In this document: piece by piece, positions 15,765-23,995 of the stretch
Layout of the letters: each line of letters opens with the position of its first letter
Numbering within the stretch: the stretch's first letter is position 1
NCBI GenBank assembly: GCA_028720205.1
Contig: JAQYLE010000075.1
Span: 1-39,315, forward strand
Source of the DNA: Clostridia bacterium
GTDB lineage: Bacteria > Bacillota > Clostridia > Christensenellales > Borkfalkiaceae
Length of the DNA: 39,315 nt
Reading direction: 5' to 3'
The notes under the pieces: model-generated
What the model was told of the DNA's origin: nothing
What the model saw: the letters and a program-made list of their open reading frames with translations, nothing else
The model's database searches: none
Position numbers and translations under genes: made by a program

Positions 15765-17243
15765 ATGAATATTCAAGAGATACCTACGAAAAAAGTGGAG
15801 AAACCACGAGTATGTGCCTATGTGCGAGTCAGCACCGATAGCGATGCTCAAGAAGATAGTTTCGCGTTCCAGTCCAACTACTGGCAAAATAGATTTGAAA
15901 ATGACGAATCGGTAGAGTATATCGGATTATTCTCCGATGAGGGCATCGGCGGTGCGTTTATGAAAAAGCGCGATGGACTCAAAAGGATGTTCCAAAAAGT
16001 GAGAAATGGTGAAATCGATAGGATATATACAAAGTCGGTTTCAAGATTCGCTCGGAACAAAGTCGAACTAATGGAAGTAGTCAGAGAGTTCCGAGATTTA
16101 GGTGTGGAAATCATATTCGAGTCTGAAAACATACATACCCTTGACCCCAAATGCGGCTTAATCCTTACAGTGATGGCAAGTCTCGCAGAAGAGGAATTAC
16201 TATCTATGAGCCAAAACCAAAAATGGGCTGCACGGAAACGATTCGCAAATGGGAGTGTGGAACTGGCACGAATACTTGGATATGACATGGTCGATGGAAA
16301 GTTAGTGATAAACGAGAAAGAAGCGGTCATAGTGCGAAGAATCTTTGAACTGTACCTGCAAGGCAACTCGTTTAGAACCATATGCCATATTCTCGAAAAC
16401 GAAGGGTACACCCCAATGCATGGGGGACGATGGAGCAAATCGACAATAACGGGGATGTTACGAAATGAAAAATATTGCGGGGATAGTATTATGCAAAAAT
16501 CATATAGCACAATGAAAGTGCAGAAATACAACTACGGAGAACTCCCCAAGTATTATATCCAAGACAATCACGAACCGATTGTGTCGCGTGAAGACTACCA
16601 AAAAGCACAGGAGATAATGATAGCACGTGGCAATAAATATAGACCAAGGGGGTCACCTACTGCATTATATCCGCTATCGGGAAAACTGATATGCGGAGAG
16701 TGCGGAACGAGTTTCAAAAGAAAAACTTCGGCACACGGAACTCCATATATGTGTATAAAGTGGTCATGTCGGAAAAAGGATGTTTATGGGGTAAAGGAAT
16801 GCGCATCACATGACATCAAAGACGAAGTCGTTACAAGATTGCTGATTGAAGCCTACAACGAAAGCCTTGACGCGAATAATGATGTGAACGGCATAACGGA
16901 GCAAGAAGAGGTCTTGCGAAAACTTATTGCCAACGAGCAAGAACTGCGACAACTACGAGCGAAAGGTTATATCTCCGAAAGTAAATGCCGAGAAGAAACC
17001 GATAAAATACTTATAAAGATAAAAGAACAGGAAACTCTCATAAAAAATCTACAAACGAGAGATATGGTAAAAGGGAAATATAAGAAATCGGATAAGCTGA
17101 CGGAACAAATGGCGGAGTTCCTTGTAAAGGCAATAGTAAAAGAATGGACTATTACATTCGAGTTCCAAAATGGATATAAGTCAACGAAAGAATATACAAA
17201 CGGGAGGGCGGGAAATGTCAATGGAAAACTGTGTAAACACTAA
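15765..17243 (+). CDS. Large serine recombinase 1
   Basis: 492 residues. The N-terminal resolvase domain has the catalytic serine in CAYVRVSTDSD (Ser23) and the TKSVSRFARN segment with active-site arginines. A recombinase domain follows (EAVIVRRIFELYLQGNS, then ILENEGYTP), then a zinc ribbon (CGECGTSFKR, later CIKWSCRKK and ECASH) and a coiled coil (EEVLRKLIANEQELRQLRAK). It catalyses site-specific strand exchange between attP and attB. ATG at 15765 behind aaggagcgtaaga. Its end overlaps the second recombinase, so both are likely made together. No promoter of standard form was seen in the short gap after the terminator. Confidence 0.95.
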   Translation: MNIQEIPTKKVEKPRVCAYVRVSTDSDAQEDSFAFQSNYWQNRFENDESVEYIGLFSDEGIGGAFMKKRDGLKRMFQKVRNGEIDRIYTKSVSRFARNKVELMEVVREFRDLGVEIIFESENIHTLDPKCGLILTVMASLAEEELLSMSQNQKWAARKRFANGSVELARILGYDMVDGKLVINEKEAVIVRRIFELYLQGNSFRTICHILENEGYTPMHGGRWSKSTITGMLRNEKYCGDSIMQKSYSTMKVQKYNYGELPKYYIQDNHEPIVSREDYQKAQEIMIARGNKYRPRGSPTALYPLSGKLICGECGTSFKRKTSAHGTPYMCIKWSCRKKDVYGVKECASHDIKDEVVTRLLIEAYNESLDANNDVNGITEQEEVLRKLIANEQELRQLRAKGYISESKCREETDKILIKIKEQETLIKNLQTRDMVKGKYKKSDKLTEQMAEFLVKAIVKEWTITFEFQNGYKSTKEYTNGRAGNVNGKLCKH

Positions 17244-18849
17244 ACCCAAAATTACGATTATACCAGCGAAAACAAGAGTCGAACGGCTTGACCCTATGTC
17301 GGTAGCGATAGGACAAAAGCCTAAAATACGAGTGGCTGCATATGCACGAGTGTCGACCGACCACGAAGAACAGGAGAGCAGTTACGAGGCACAGGTAGAC
17401 CACTTCACCAAACTCATTGCAAGCCATGATGATTGGACGATGGTTGACATTTATGCCGACCCCGGCTTGAGTGGCAAGAATACCAAGCGAGTGCAGTTCA
17501 AACGAATGATAAAGGACTGCGAAGACGGAAAGATAGACCTTATAATTACGAAATCGGTCAGCCGATTCGCAAGGAATACGCTCGACTGCGTACAGACTGC
17601 AAGAAAATTGAAAGCGGACGGTATCGGAATCATATTTGAGAAAGAAAACCTTGACACGCTACAAGAGCGAAGCGAGTTTGTCTTGACGATTATGGCAAGC
17701 CTTGCGGAAGAAGAAAGTCGGAGCATATCCAATAATATTAGGTGGAGCGTCAAGAAAAAGTTCCAAGAGGGGAAAGTGATTCTTAACACGAAACACTTCC
17801 TTGGATATACGAGAGACAAGAAGGGAACGGTGCTGAAAATCGTGCCAGAAGAGGCAATAACGGTTAGAAGGATATATGCGGAGTTCCTTGACGGTAAAAG
17901 TCTGAAAGAAATCGCTGAAGGACTTGAGCGAGATGGTATAGCATCGCCGTCAGGCAGAGAAACATGGCATCCTTCCACGGTGAAGTCGATACTGCAAAAT
18001 GAAAAGTACAAGGGCGATTGCCACCTGCAAAAAACATACCTTCCAGACTTTCTATCCCCAAGGCGAATTAAAAACGAAGGATTCGCGCAGAGCTGGTATG
18101 TGGAAGATAGCCATGCGGCTATCATATCGAAAGAGACATTCGACATGGTACAGCAAGAGTTCCAAAACAGGCAGTCGCTACGAAGTACAGGTGAAACGGG
18201 ATGCGGAAAGTTTTCAGGTAAATATCCGTTCAGCGGAATGATAGTATGCGGCGAATGCGGGGAAACCTACCGAAGACACCAACAGTACAACAAATATAAG
18301 AAGTACTACATATGGGTGTGCAAAAGACACGAAAACAATGGAGCGGAATACTGCAAGAGCCGACCTATCAAAGAAGAAGCCCTTGAGAAAGCGTTTGTAA
18401 GGGCATTAAACGAACTTATAGGAGACAAGGAACGAATACTCGAAAAACTGCAAAGTGCGACCGTGAGCGAAATAACGGACTCCTGTGCGACAGCGATAAA
18501 TGAAGTGAATGCCGAGATGGAAAAATTACAAGAGCAGATGATGGAACTGCTGATGAAAAGGAACAACGGAGAGATTACCGATAAAGAATATGAACAGCAA
18601 AGTCAGCAGGTCGGAATGCAAATAGACCAACTGCTTATGAGAAAAGAAGAGATACTGTCCGAGCAAGGAAAAGTCCAACTCGCGTCGTACCGAATCGAAG
18701 AAGTGACCAAACTACTACAGACAGGAAAGATACTTGAAGAGTTTGATCGAGTGATGTTCAAAAGCCTTGTGCGGAAAATCACTGTGCTGTCCAACAAGGA
18801 AATCGAAATCGAGTTCGAGTGCGGAATAACGGTAAGAGAAACTTTATAA
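17215..18849 (+). CDS. Large serine recombinase 2
   Basis: 545 residues from the ATG at 17215 with a gggagggcggg site; the frame is open back to 17170 but without SD. The resolvase domain has AAYARVSTDHEEQES (catalytic Ser47) and TKSVSRFARNT; then a recombinase domain (VPEEAITVRRIYAEFLDGKS), a zinc ribbon (CGECGETYRR, WVCKRHENNG, YCKS), and a long coiled coil (EVNAEMEKLQEQMMELLMKR). It is clearly related to recombinase 1 but diverged, with an extra N-terminal extension of about 35 residues. The 29-base overlap suggests coupling. Together the two may act as a heteromeric integrase/excisionase pair. Confidence 0.95.
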   Translation: MSMENCVNTKPKITIIPAKTRVERLDPMSVAIGQKPKIRVAAYARVSTDHEEQESSYEAQVDHFTKLIASHDDWTMVDIYADPGLSGKNTKRVQFKRMIKDCEDGKIDLIITKSVSRFARNTLDCVQTARKLKADGIGIIFEKENLDTLQERSEFVLTIMASLAEEESRSISNNIRWSVKKKFQEGKVILNTKHFLGYTRDKKGTVLKIVPEEAITVRRIYAEFLDGKSLKEIAEGLERDGIASPSGRETWHPSTVKSILQNEKYKGDCHLQKTYLPDFLSPRRIKNEGFAQSWYVEDSHAAIISKETFDMVQQEFQNRQSLRSTGETGCGKFSGKYPFSGMIVCGECGETYRRHQQYNKYKKYYIWVCKRHENNGAEYCKSRPIKEEALEKAFVRALNELIGDKERILEKLQSATVSEITDSCATAINEVNAEMEKLQEQMMELLMKRNNGEITDKEYEQQSQQVGMQIDQLLMRKEEILSEQGKVQLASYRIEEVTKLLQTGKILEEFDRVMFKSLVRKITVLSNKEIEIEFECGITVRETL

Positions 18850-18855
18850 GCAAAC

Positions 18856-18894
18856 GACCGACTGCGTTCATAAGAGTGCGGTCGGTCATTTTTT
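18856..18894 (+). terminator. Terminator after recombinases
   Basis: Arms GACCGACTGC and GCGGTCGGTC (10 pairs with one T-G) around a 12-base loop, then A and TTTTTT. It lies seven bases behind the second recombinase stop and is probably the last phage transcription signal. Confidence 0.85.
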
Positions 18895-19024
18895 CGTTGA
18901 TTAAGACAGAAGAAATCATACGCTCCTTATCGTGCAAAAATCCTTTTTGTGCAATCGTTAAAGGCTTGTGACTTTTCAAAGCGAGTGAAGAACAAATCCC
19001 TACGGCGATACTCGAAGAAACAAC
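18895..19024. other. Non-coding stretch expected to hold the right attachment site
   Basis: No gene. It contains an imperfect palindrome centred near 18942 (CAAAAA tcc TTTTTG with partly matching flanks), the kind of symmetry seen at serine recombinase sites. Without the left end, attR cannot be fixed. Confidence 0.4.
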
Positions 19025-19061
19025 AAAAAGGGTAAACTGCCACGAAAACGGCAATTTACCC
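19025..19061 (-). terminator. Second terminator behind tRNA-Gly
   Basis: On the - strand, arms GGGTAAATTGCC and GGCAGTTTACCC around an 8-base loop are followed by TTTTTG. One mismatch in a 12-base stem. Tandem with the next terminator. Confidence 0.82.
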
Positions 19062-19074
19062 CTGTTTTGCATAG

Positions 19075-19123
19075 AAAAAGACACACGCAGCGGAGTTTTA
19101 TACGCTCCTTTTGCGTGTGTCTT
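19075..19123 (-). terminator. First terminator behind tRNA-Gly
   Basis: Perfect 12-base arms AAGACACACGCA/TGCGTGTGTCTT with an inner GGAG/CTCC pairing; the - strand continues with TTTC. It begins two bases after the tRNA CCA end. Confidence 0.85.
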
Positions 19124-19125
19124 GA

Positions 19126-19200
19126 TGGAGCAGGTGACGGGAGTCGAACCCGCCGGAATCAGCTTGGGAAGCTGACGCCATACCGCTAGGCGACACCTGC
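19126..19200 (-). tRNA. tRNA-Gly (anticodon CCC)
   Basis: A complete cloverleaf is readable on the - strand: 7-base acceptor GCAGGTG/CACCTGC, D-arm GCC/GGC, anticodon stem TCAGC/GCTGA with loop TTCCCAA (anticodon CCC, reading GGG), a 5-base variable loop, T-arm GCGGG/CCCGT with loop TTCGACT, discriminator T and encoded CCA. A consensus promoter precedes it and tandem terminators follow. The gene is intact, so prophage insertion did not destroy it. Confidence 0.96.
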
Positions 19201-19221
19201 GTTTTTTATAAACGTAATATT

Positions 19222-19250
19222 ATTATATTCCGTTTTATTAAAAATGTCAA
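19222..19250 (-). promoter_or_regulatory. Sigma-A promoter of tRNA-Gly
   Basis: On the - strand TTGACA, 17 bases, TATAAT: a perfect consensus, about 22 bases before the tRNA. Confidence 0.9.
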
Positions 19251-19387
19251 TCTGTTTTCGCCTTATTTTTTGCTTTTTTTATCTTTCCCGGATAGTAAGA
19301 CAGGTGAAAAAATCTACGTTTCTTGTTTAAAAAAGGCGATTAACCGAAATCTGCGCCCGGCAAAAACGGCGCATACGTTTAAAAAGT

Positions 19388-21073
19388 TTAAAAAAGCGTT
19401 TCAAACACGCGCAGCAAAGAATCAACGAGCGATCCGATCCAGCCCTTTTTCAAATCTTTTTCCGTCACTTCCCGGCATTGCGGAAAAGTAAAAAGACAAT
19501 CTTTTTTTAATTCGTCCGCCACCGTGCAGTCGGAAAAATATACGGCGTTTTCGAAGTTGAGGTATAAACTCCTGTAATCGAGGTTGATAGTGCCCACTAC
19601 GGCGAAGCGGTCATCGGAAAGCATGCTTTTCGCATGAATAAATCCGGGCGTGTAAACGTATATTTTCACGCCCGATTTCAACAAGGGGGGAAAGTTGGCT
19701 TTCGTAAGGCGGTAAGTCAGTTTTTTATCGGGAATTCCGGGAACAACGATACGAACGTCTACGCCGCGTTTCGCCGCGGAACAAAGCGCGGTACGCATCC
19801 GGTCGTCCGGAACGAGATAGGGCGTGTATATCCAGAGGTAGCGCCGCGCGCGGTTGATAATATCCAGATACACGGTTGCGCTTACGTTTTCTTTATCGAG
19901 GGGCGAATCGTCGTACGGTTGCATAAACGCCGCCGCCTGTTCGGGCGCGGCGTTCGCTTTTTGTAACCGGCGTTCCGTTTGTAAAGCGGTATACGAATGA
20001 TTGTAAAACGCCGAAACGTCGTCTTTATCTTCGCGGAACGCGTTCCAGATGTTAAAGAACATCATGGTAAACGTATTTACCGCGCTGCCTGTCAGTTTCA
20101 GCCCGGAATCTTTCCAATCGCCGAAACGGATTATATCGCCCACGTATTCGTCGGCAAGATTGATTCCGCCGGTAAACGCCGTTTCGCCGTCCACGATAAT
20201 CTGTTTGCGGTGATCGCGGTTGTTGATGCGCACGGTAAAAACGGGGGAGATGGGATTAAACGTAAAGCATTTGATGTTGGGGTGCAGCGACTCTACGTAT
20301 TTATCGTACTTCGGCGGCAACGATTTCAGACAGCCGGCGTTATCGAAAATCAGGCGCACCGCCACGCCTTCGTTCGCCTTTTCCACAAGCGCCTGCAAAA
20401 ACGTCGACCAGGTATTGCCGGGCGAGATAATAAAGTACTCTGCCAGTATAAATTTCTTTGCGCCGCGCACCGCCTCCATAATCGCGTTGAACGTTTGCCT
20501 GCCGGAAGAAAAATAAGTTACCTCTCCGTCGAACGAGGCGGGGGAAGAGGCGAAATCGGTAAGATATTTTGAAATACCGTTGCTCTCATCGCATTTTTCG
20601 TACCGTTCCGCGGCGGCAGCGGGGTCGGCGTTTGCGCCGTCCGCCGCTGCTTTATCGGAAAGCGCGGGGGGCGGAGGAAGCAACGCAACGTTATTTTTCC
20701 GCTGCGTAATAATTTTGCGGTTCATTTTTTTGGTGGGACGTCCGTCGCCGTATAAGAAGAACATCGGCACGCCGAACACGGGCAGCACGAGTATCACGAT
20801 AATCCAGTTCAACTTGTCGGAAGGTCGGTCGTTGCGGTTGAGAATATGGAGAATCATCGCAAACCCTGCCAGATTGGTTGCAAACAGCAACAACGTGGCA
20901 AAATAGGAATTTCCGGAATACAGCAATATCAGCGCGCCCGCAAACAGAGCGATTTGCAATAGCATCGCCAGTGCGGTAAGAAAAATGCGGTTGTAAATAA
21001 TCACTTTGGCTTTTCTGTTGCGATAAAGAATTTTTTCCGTTCTCTTTCTGCGGCGCTCGGACATTCGTTTCAT
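19388..21073 (-). CDS. cls: Cardiolipin synthase
   Basis: 561 residues. It joins two phosphatidylglycerol molecules to cardiolipin and glycerol at the membrane. The N-terminal 110 residues have hydrophobic segments (about 28-51, 57-77 and 89-108). Two phospholipase D motifs follow: HRKQIIVD (His288, Lys290, Asp295) and HAKSMLSDD (His480, Lys482, Asp487), both complete. A low-complexity linker at about 132-156 (PPPPALSDKAAADGANAD) is unusual. The ATG at 21073 has an aaggag site on the - strand. It lies 70 bases behind the gene upstream with no terminator between, so the two probably form an operon. Confidence 0.95.
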   Translation of the reverse strand: MKRMSERRRKRTEKILYRNRKAKVIIYNRIFLTALAMLLQIALFAGALILLYSGNSYFATLLLFATNLAGFAMILHILNRNDRPSDKLNWIIVILVLPVFGVPMFFLYGDGRPTKKMNRKIITQRKNNVALLPPPPALSDKAAADGANADPAAAAERYEKCDESNGISKYLTDFASSPASFDGEVTYFSSGRQTFNAIMEAVRGAKKFILAEYFIISPGNTWSTFLQALVEKANEGVAVRLIFDNAGCLKSLPPKYDKYVESLHPNIKCFTFNPISPVFTVRINNRDHRKQIIVDGETAFTGGINLADEYVGDIIRFGDWKDSGLKLTGSAVNTFTMMFFNIWNAFREDKDDVSAFYNHSYTALQTERRLQKANAAPEQAAAFMQPYDDSPLDKENVSATVYLDIINRARRYLWIYTPYLVPDDRMRTALCSAAKRGVDVRIVVPGIPDKKLTYRLTKANFPPLLKSGVKIYVYTPGFIHAKSMLSDDRFAVVGTINLDYRSLYLNFENAVYFSDCTVADELKKDCLFTFPQCREVTEKDLKKGWIGSLVDSLLRVFETLF

Positions 21074-21143
21074 AAAAACTTACTCCTTGTAAGATCGTGC
21101 GAGTAATCGTATAAGTTTGTATTTTTTGTATATGTATGCCGTA

Positions 21144-21731
21144 TCAGGTAAACCGCACGCCAACGAAGCGTTTGGTGATGTCTTTGAGATAACTGCGGTT
21201 TTCCCGCCGTTCCACGATTAATATCGTCAAGCCTTCCCAGAACGCCACGGTAGTGGCGATATCGCTCACGTACGAAAAGATGATCTTTGCCATCGAGTCG
21301 GCTTTCCAACGGAATTCGGTAATCAACATGCCGATAAAGAACGCGACGCCGATAGCGATCAGACCGTAAGCGATGGAATTGCGTTTTTTCTGCGCGGCTT
21401 GCTTGCTTTTCACGTCGAGCATGATATTTTTCCAGAAGATATCGTTCAGTTGTTCTTTCGTGAAGCCTTCGTAATCGCGGAAGGAAACGGAAAATTCAAT
21501 TCTGTATCGGGCGGGGATTATTTTAAAAGCGCTTGCGAACCAATCCAGAAAATCGTCGCTGAGCACGGGTATTTTCGTAACGTAATTCACGTCGAATACG
21601 TCGCTTACTCTTTCGAACGACAAATCGATTTTTGCAGTGTTTTTTGTTTTATCAATCGTAAAAAAATCCTCTTCCGAATGTTCGAATTCCCTTAAAATTC
21701 TTTTGCGGCGCTTTTTCTCGTTTTTTGTCAT
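21144..21731 (-). CDS. Membrane protein of unknown function (195 aa)
   Basis: Not recognised. The N-terminal two thirds is soluble and charged (MTKNEKKRRKRILREFEHSE onward, including DFLDWFASAFKIIPARYRIE), followed by two hydrophobic segments: SIAYGLIAIGVAFFIGMLI and then a weaker one near IFSYVSDIATTVAFWEG. A basic C-terminus ends at RFVGVRFT. Start ATG at 21731 with aaaagga. It heads a likely operon with cardiolipin synthase, which hints at an envelope role, but nothing more can be said. Confidence 0.8.
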   Translation of the reverse strand: MTKNEKKRRKRILREFEHSEEDFFTIDKTKNTAKIDLSFERVSDVFDVNYVTKIPVLSDDFLDWFASAFKIIPARYRIEFSVSFRDYEGFTKEQLNDIFWKNIMLDVKSKQAAQKKRNSIAYGLIAIGVAFFIGMLITEFRWKADSMAKIIFSYVSDIATTVAFWEGLTILIVERRENRSYLKDITKRFVGVRFT

Positions 21732-21788
21732 ACTGCGTCCTTTTCGCGCTTTACCGCTTTTTAATATACGTATTTATAACTGTATTAT

Positions 21789-21817
21789 ATAATAGCATAA
21801 AAGCGAGGAAAAGTCAA
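21789..21817 (-). promoter_or_regulatory. Promoter of the membrane protein-cls operon
   Basis: On the - strand TTGACT, 17 bases, TATTAT, about 58 bases before the ATG at 21731. Confidence 0.72.
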
Positions 21818-21931
21818 GCGACTGAGCGCGGTAAGACAAACGTATGCAAACGTATGCGCGGCGGAGCGCGTTTTTCCGGCAATCGTTTTTTATAAAAAGC
21901 ATAAATTTCAGGCGGATAAATTTCGCGCGCG

Positions 21932-21963
21932 TCACGTTTTTTATTTTTTCGTCATATAATAAT
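21932..21963 (+). promoter_or_regulatory. Possible promoter of ylmC-like gene
   Basis: TATAAT lies at 21955-21960, but no sigma-A -35 box is present at the right distance. The local sequence CATATAATA, with AC 17 bases upstream, also fits a sporulation sigma-K type pattern. Weak evidence. Confidence 0.35.
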
Positions 21964-22015
21964 AAAGGCGGAAAAATAAAAAACGGATTAAGAACGAGTC
22001 TATAAGGAGAGGAGT

Positions 22016-22402
22016 ATGGAAATTTCCTATACATATCTTCGCAGCAAAGAAGTGGTGAACGTTGCGGACGGTAAGCGCCTGGGCAGAGTGTGCGACGTGG
22101 TGTTCCGCTATCCCGAAAACGTGTTTATGGGCATAGTAGTCCCGGGTTGCAAGGGGTTTTCGCTGAAAAAAGGCGACGTTTTTATCGACGTAAAATGTAT
22201 CGTCTGTATCGGCGAGGACGTAATTTTAATCCGCGCGGAAGGATTGCGCAAAAACGGTAAACCTTCTCCGAAACAGTCTTCGCCCTGCCGCACGTCGTCC
22301 TGTCAGCCTTGTCCGCCTCTGTGCCCGCCGTCGCCCTGTCCGCCGTCGCCCTGTCCGCCGCATTCCGGCGATCTCCGCCGTTCATTCGACGAATACGAAT
22401 AA
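22016..22402 (+). CDS. YlmC/YmxH-family PRC-barrel protein with Pro/Cys-rich tail
   Basis: 128 residues. The first 80 form a PRC-barrel-like domain: YTYLRSKEVVNVADGKRLGR, VCDVVFRYPENVFMGIVVPG and IVCIGEDVILIRAE match the YlmC/YmxH family, which occurs in spore-forming Firmicutes and whose molecular role is unclear. The C-terminal 45 residues are unlike the family: a run of proline and cysteine in repeats of the type PCPPS, then a short acidic end. Strong aaggagaggagt SD before the ATG at 22016. The Cys-Pro tail might bind metal or form cross-links (inference). Confidence 0.82.
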   Translation: MEISYTYLRSKEVVNVADGKRLGRVCDVVFRYPENVFMGIVVPGCKGFSLKKGDVFIDVKCIVCIGEDVILIRAEGLRKNGKPSPKQSSPCRTSSCQPCPPLCPPSPCPPSPCPPHSGDLRRSFDEYE

Positions 22403-22435
22403 ACGCCGCGACGCTTATCTGCCGCGCCGCTTTGT

Positions 22436-22464
22436 AAAAAATCGCGCTTTCGGGCGCTTTTTTT
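22436..22464 (+). terminator. Probable terminator after ylmC-like gene
   Basis: GCGC tttcgg GCGC with A run before and seven T after; A/T pairing extends the stem after a 2-base internal loop. Confidence 0.5.
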
Positions 22465-22582
22465 GCGCTTTGTTTTTTCGCTTTGTTAATTAAAGGACAA
22501 AAGGCGTCCGACGGAAAAATCGGAAAAATAAAATAAAAAGATAAACCGCGCGCAGAAAACGCGGCGCGGCGGCGAATAACCG

Positions 22583-22611
22583 TTGACAAAAACCCGATAA
22601 ACAGGTATAAT
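22583..22611 (+). promoter_or_regulatory. Sigma-A promoter of trpS
   Basis: TTGACA, 17 bases, TATAAT: perfect consensus. The leader to the ATG is only about 100 bases and carries a GGCGC/GCGCC hairpin before the SD; no T-box landmarks are present. Confidence 0.9.
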
Positions 22612-22716
22612 AAAAAGCGCGAAAACGGCGGAGCGCGTAAGAAAAAAGGCAGAACGCCCCCGTTTTTTGTAAAATAGCGGCGCGCGGCAAGCGCCGGGGG
22701 AGTGAAGATTCAATCC

Positions 22717-23757
22717 ATGAAAAACGTGATTTTAACGGGAGACCGCCCTACGGGGCGGCTGCATATCGGGCATTACGTAGGCTCTTTACGGGAAAGAGTG
22801 CGTTTACAGAATTCAGGCGCTTACGACGAGATTTACATTATGATCGCCGACGCGCAGGCGCTTACCGATAACGCCGAACATCCCGAAAAAGTGCGTTCCA
22901 ACGTAATGGAAGTAGCGCTGGATTATCTTGCGTGCGGCGTCGATCCCGAAAAATCGGTGATTTTTATTCAGTCCACGGTGCCGCAACTTACCGAACTCAC
23001 TTTTTATTATCTTAACCTGGTTACGCTTTCCCGTCTGCAACGCAATCCCACGGTAAAAGCGGAAATTCAGATGCGTAATTTCGAAACGAGCATACCCGTG
23101 GGCTTTTTAACTTATCCGATTTCGCAGGCGGCGGATATCACCGCGTTCGGCGCGAACACCGTGCCTGCGGGCGAGGATCAGGCGCCGATGATAGAACAGT
23201 GCAAAGAAATCGTACGCAAATTCAACGCCGTGTACGGCGAAACGCTGGTGGAACCGGAAATAGTATTGCCGAAAAACAAAAACTGCCTGCGTCTGCCGGG
23301 GCTGGACGGCAAAGCCAAAATGAGCAAGTCGCTGGGAAATTGCATTTATCTGTCGGACGAGCCGGAAACGGTGCGCGAAAAGGTGATGTCGATGTATACC
23401 GACCCCGATCATATCCGCGTTTCCGATCCCGGAAAAGTAGAGGGCAACACGGTGTTTACTTACCTCGACGCGTTCTGCAAGGAGGAACAATTTAAAAAAT
23501 ATCTGCCCGAATACAAAAATCTGGACGAGTTGAAAGATCATTACCGTCGCGGCGGGCTTGGCGACGTAAAGATAAAAAAATTTCTGGTAAGCGTGTTGCA
23601 GGAAGAACTTGCCCCCATTTACGCACGGCGGAAAGAATGGGAGGCAAAAACCGACGATGTGCGAGAAATTTTAAAGCGCGGCTGCGCGGCGGCGGAACGG
23701 AAAGCGGCGCAAACGCTTGAAAACGTAAGAAGAGCCATGCGGATAAATTATTTTTAA
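22717..23757 (+). CDS. trpS: Tryptophanyl-tRNA synthetase
   Basis: 346 residues; charges tRNA-Trp with tryptophan using ATP (class I synthetase). The HIGH-type motif is in RLHIGHY near residue 15 and the KMSKS motif in [10 protein letters not shown] near residue 200; the ADIT and AGEDQ segments typical of TrpRS are present. Length fits the bacterial enzyme. The frame opens at GTG 22702, but that codon overlaps the ggggag SD. ATG 22717 gives the usual [13 protein letters not shown] opening, though its spacing of about 14 is long, so the start is not certain. Confidence 0.95.
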   Translation: MKNVILTGDRPTGRLHIGHYVGSLRERVRLQNSGAYDEIYIMIADAQALTDNAEHPEKVRSNVMEVALDYLACGVDPEKSVIFIQSTVPQLTELTFYYLNLVTLSRLQRNPTVKAEIQMRNFETSIPVGFLTYPISQAADITAFGANTVPAGEDQAPMIEQCKEIVRKFNAVYGETLVEPEIVLPKNKNCLRLPGLDGKAKMSKSLGNCIYLSDEPETVREKVMSMYTDPDHIRVSDPGKVEGNTVFTYLDAFCKEEQFKKYLPEYKNLDELKDHYRRGGLGDVKIKKFLVSVLQEELAPIYARRKEWEAKTDDVREILKRGCAAAERKAAQTLENVRRAMRINYF

Positions 23758-23847
23758 ATTATTTCGCATGATTTCAAAAACTGTGTGAAATATAGCGAAA
23801 AAATTAAAAAAAACAGAAAAAATAAGCGAAAAACGGAGCAAAATGAG

Positions 23848-23876
23848 TTGCCGAAACGGCAAAGATATGGTAAAAT
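23848..23876 (+). promoter_or_regulatory. Promoter of rpsB-tsf
   Basis: TTGCCG, 17 bases, TAAAAT, about 120 bases before rpsB. In the leader, CATCCG and CGGATG can pair across 21 bases, leaving room for autoregulatory control by S2 (inference). Confidence 0.7.
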
Positions 23877-23995
23877 AGAAACGCTAAAAAATACGCACCC
23901 GATTTTTGCGCGCCATCCGTGTCCGTAAATTTTTTTCATGCGGATGAATGAAGGCGACCATAACGCAGAGCGGGGAGGTTAACGGAGGCATAATT

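Larger units (their letters stand above)
1..18894 (+). mobile_element. Right part of an integrated siphovirus prophage (HK97-type)
   Basis: A continuous + strand run of phage genes in canonical order: methyltransferase, portal, protease, capsid, head-tail joining, tail tube, chaperone, tape measure, baseplate, fibres, holin, recombinases. Most gaps are only a few bases. Codon use differs from the host genes after 19 kb, which are rich in cgcg-type words. The left end lies outside the window, so terminase, replication and repressor genes are not seen. The right limit is drawn at the terminator behind the second recombinase; the true attR may lie up to about 130 bases further right. Confidence 0.93.

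Noticed and set aside
18779..19084. A 101-codon frame on the - strand across the recombinase end and the gap
   Set aside because: It runs antisense through the recombinase coding end and two hairpins and has no convincing SD; treated as non-coding, although the nucleotide stretch may be conserved.
22618..22716. T-box riboswitch before trpS
   Set aside because: The leader is only about 100 bases and lacks the conserved T-box sequences.
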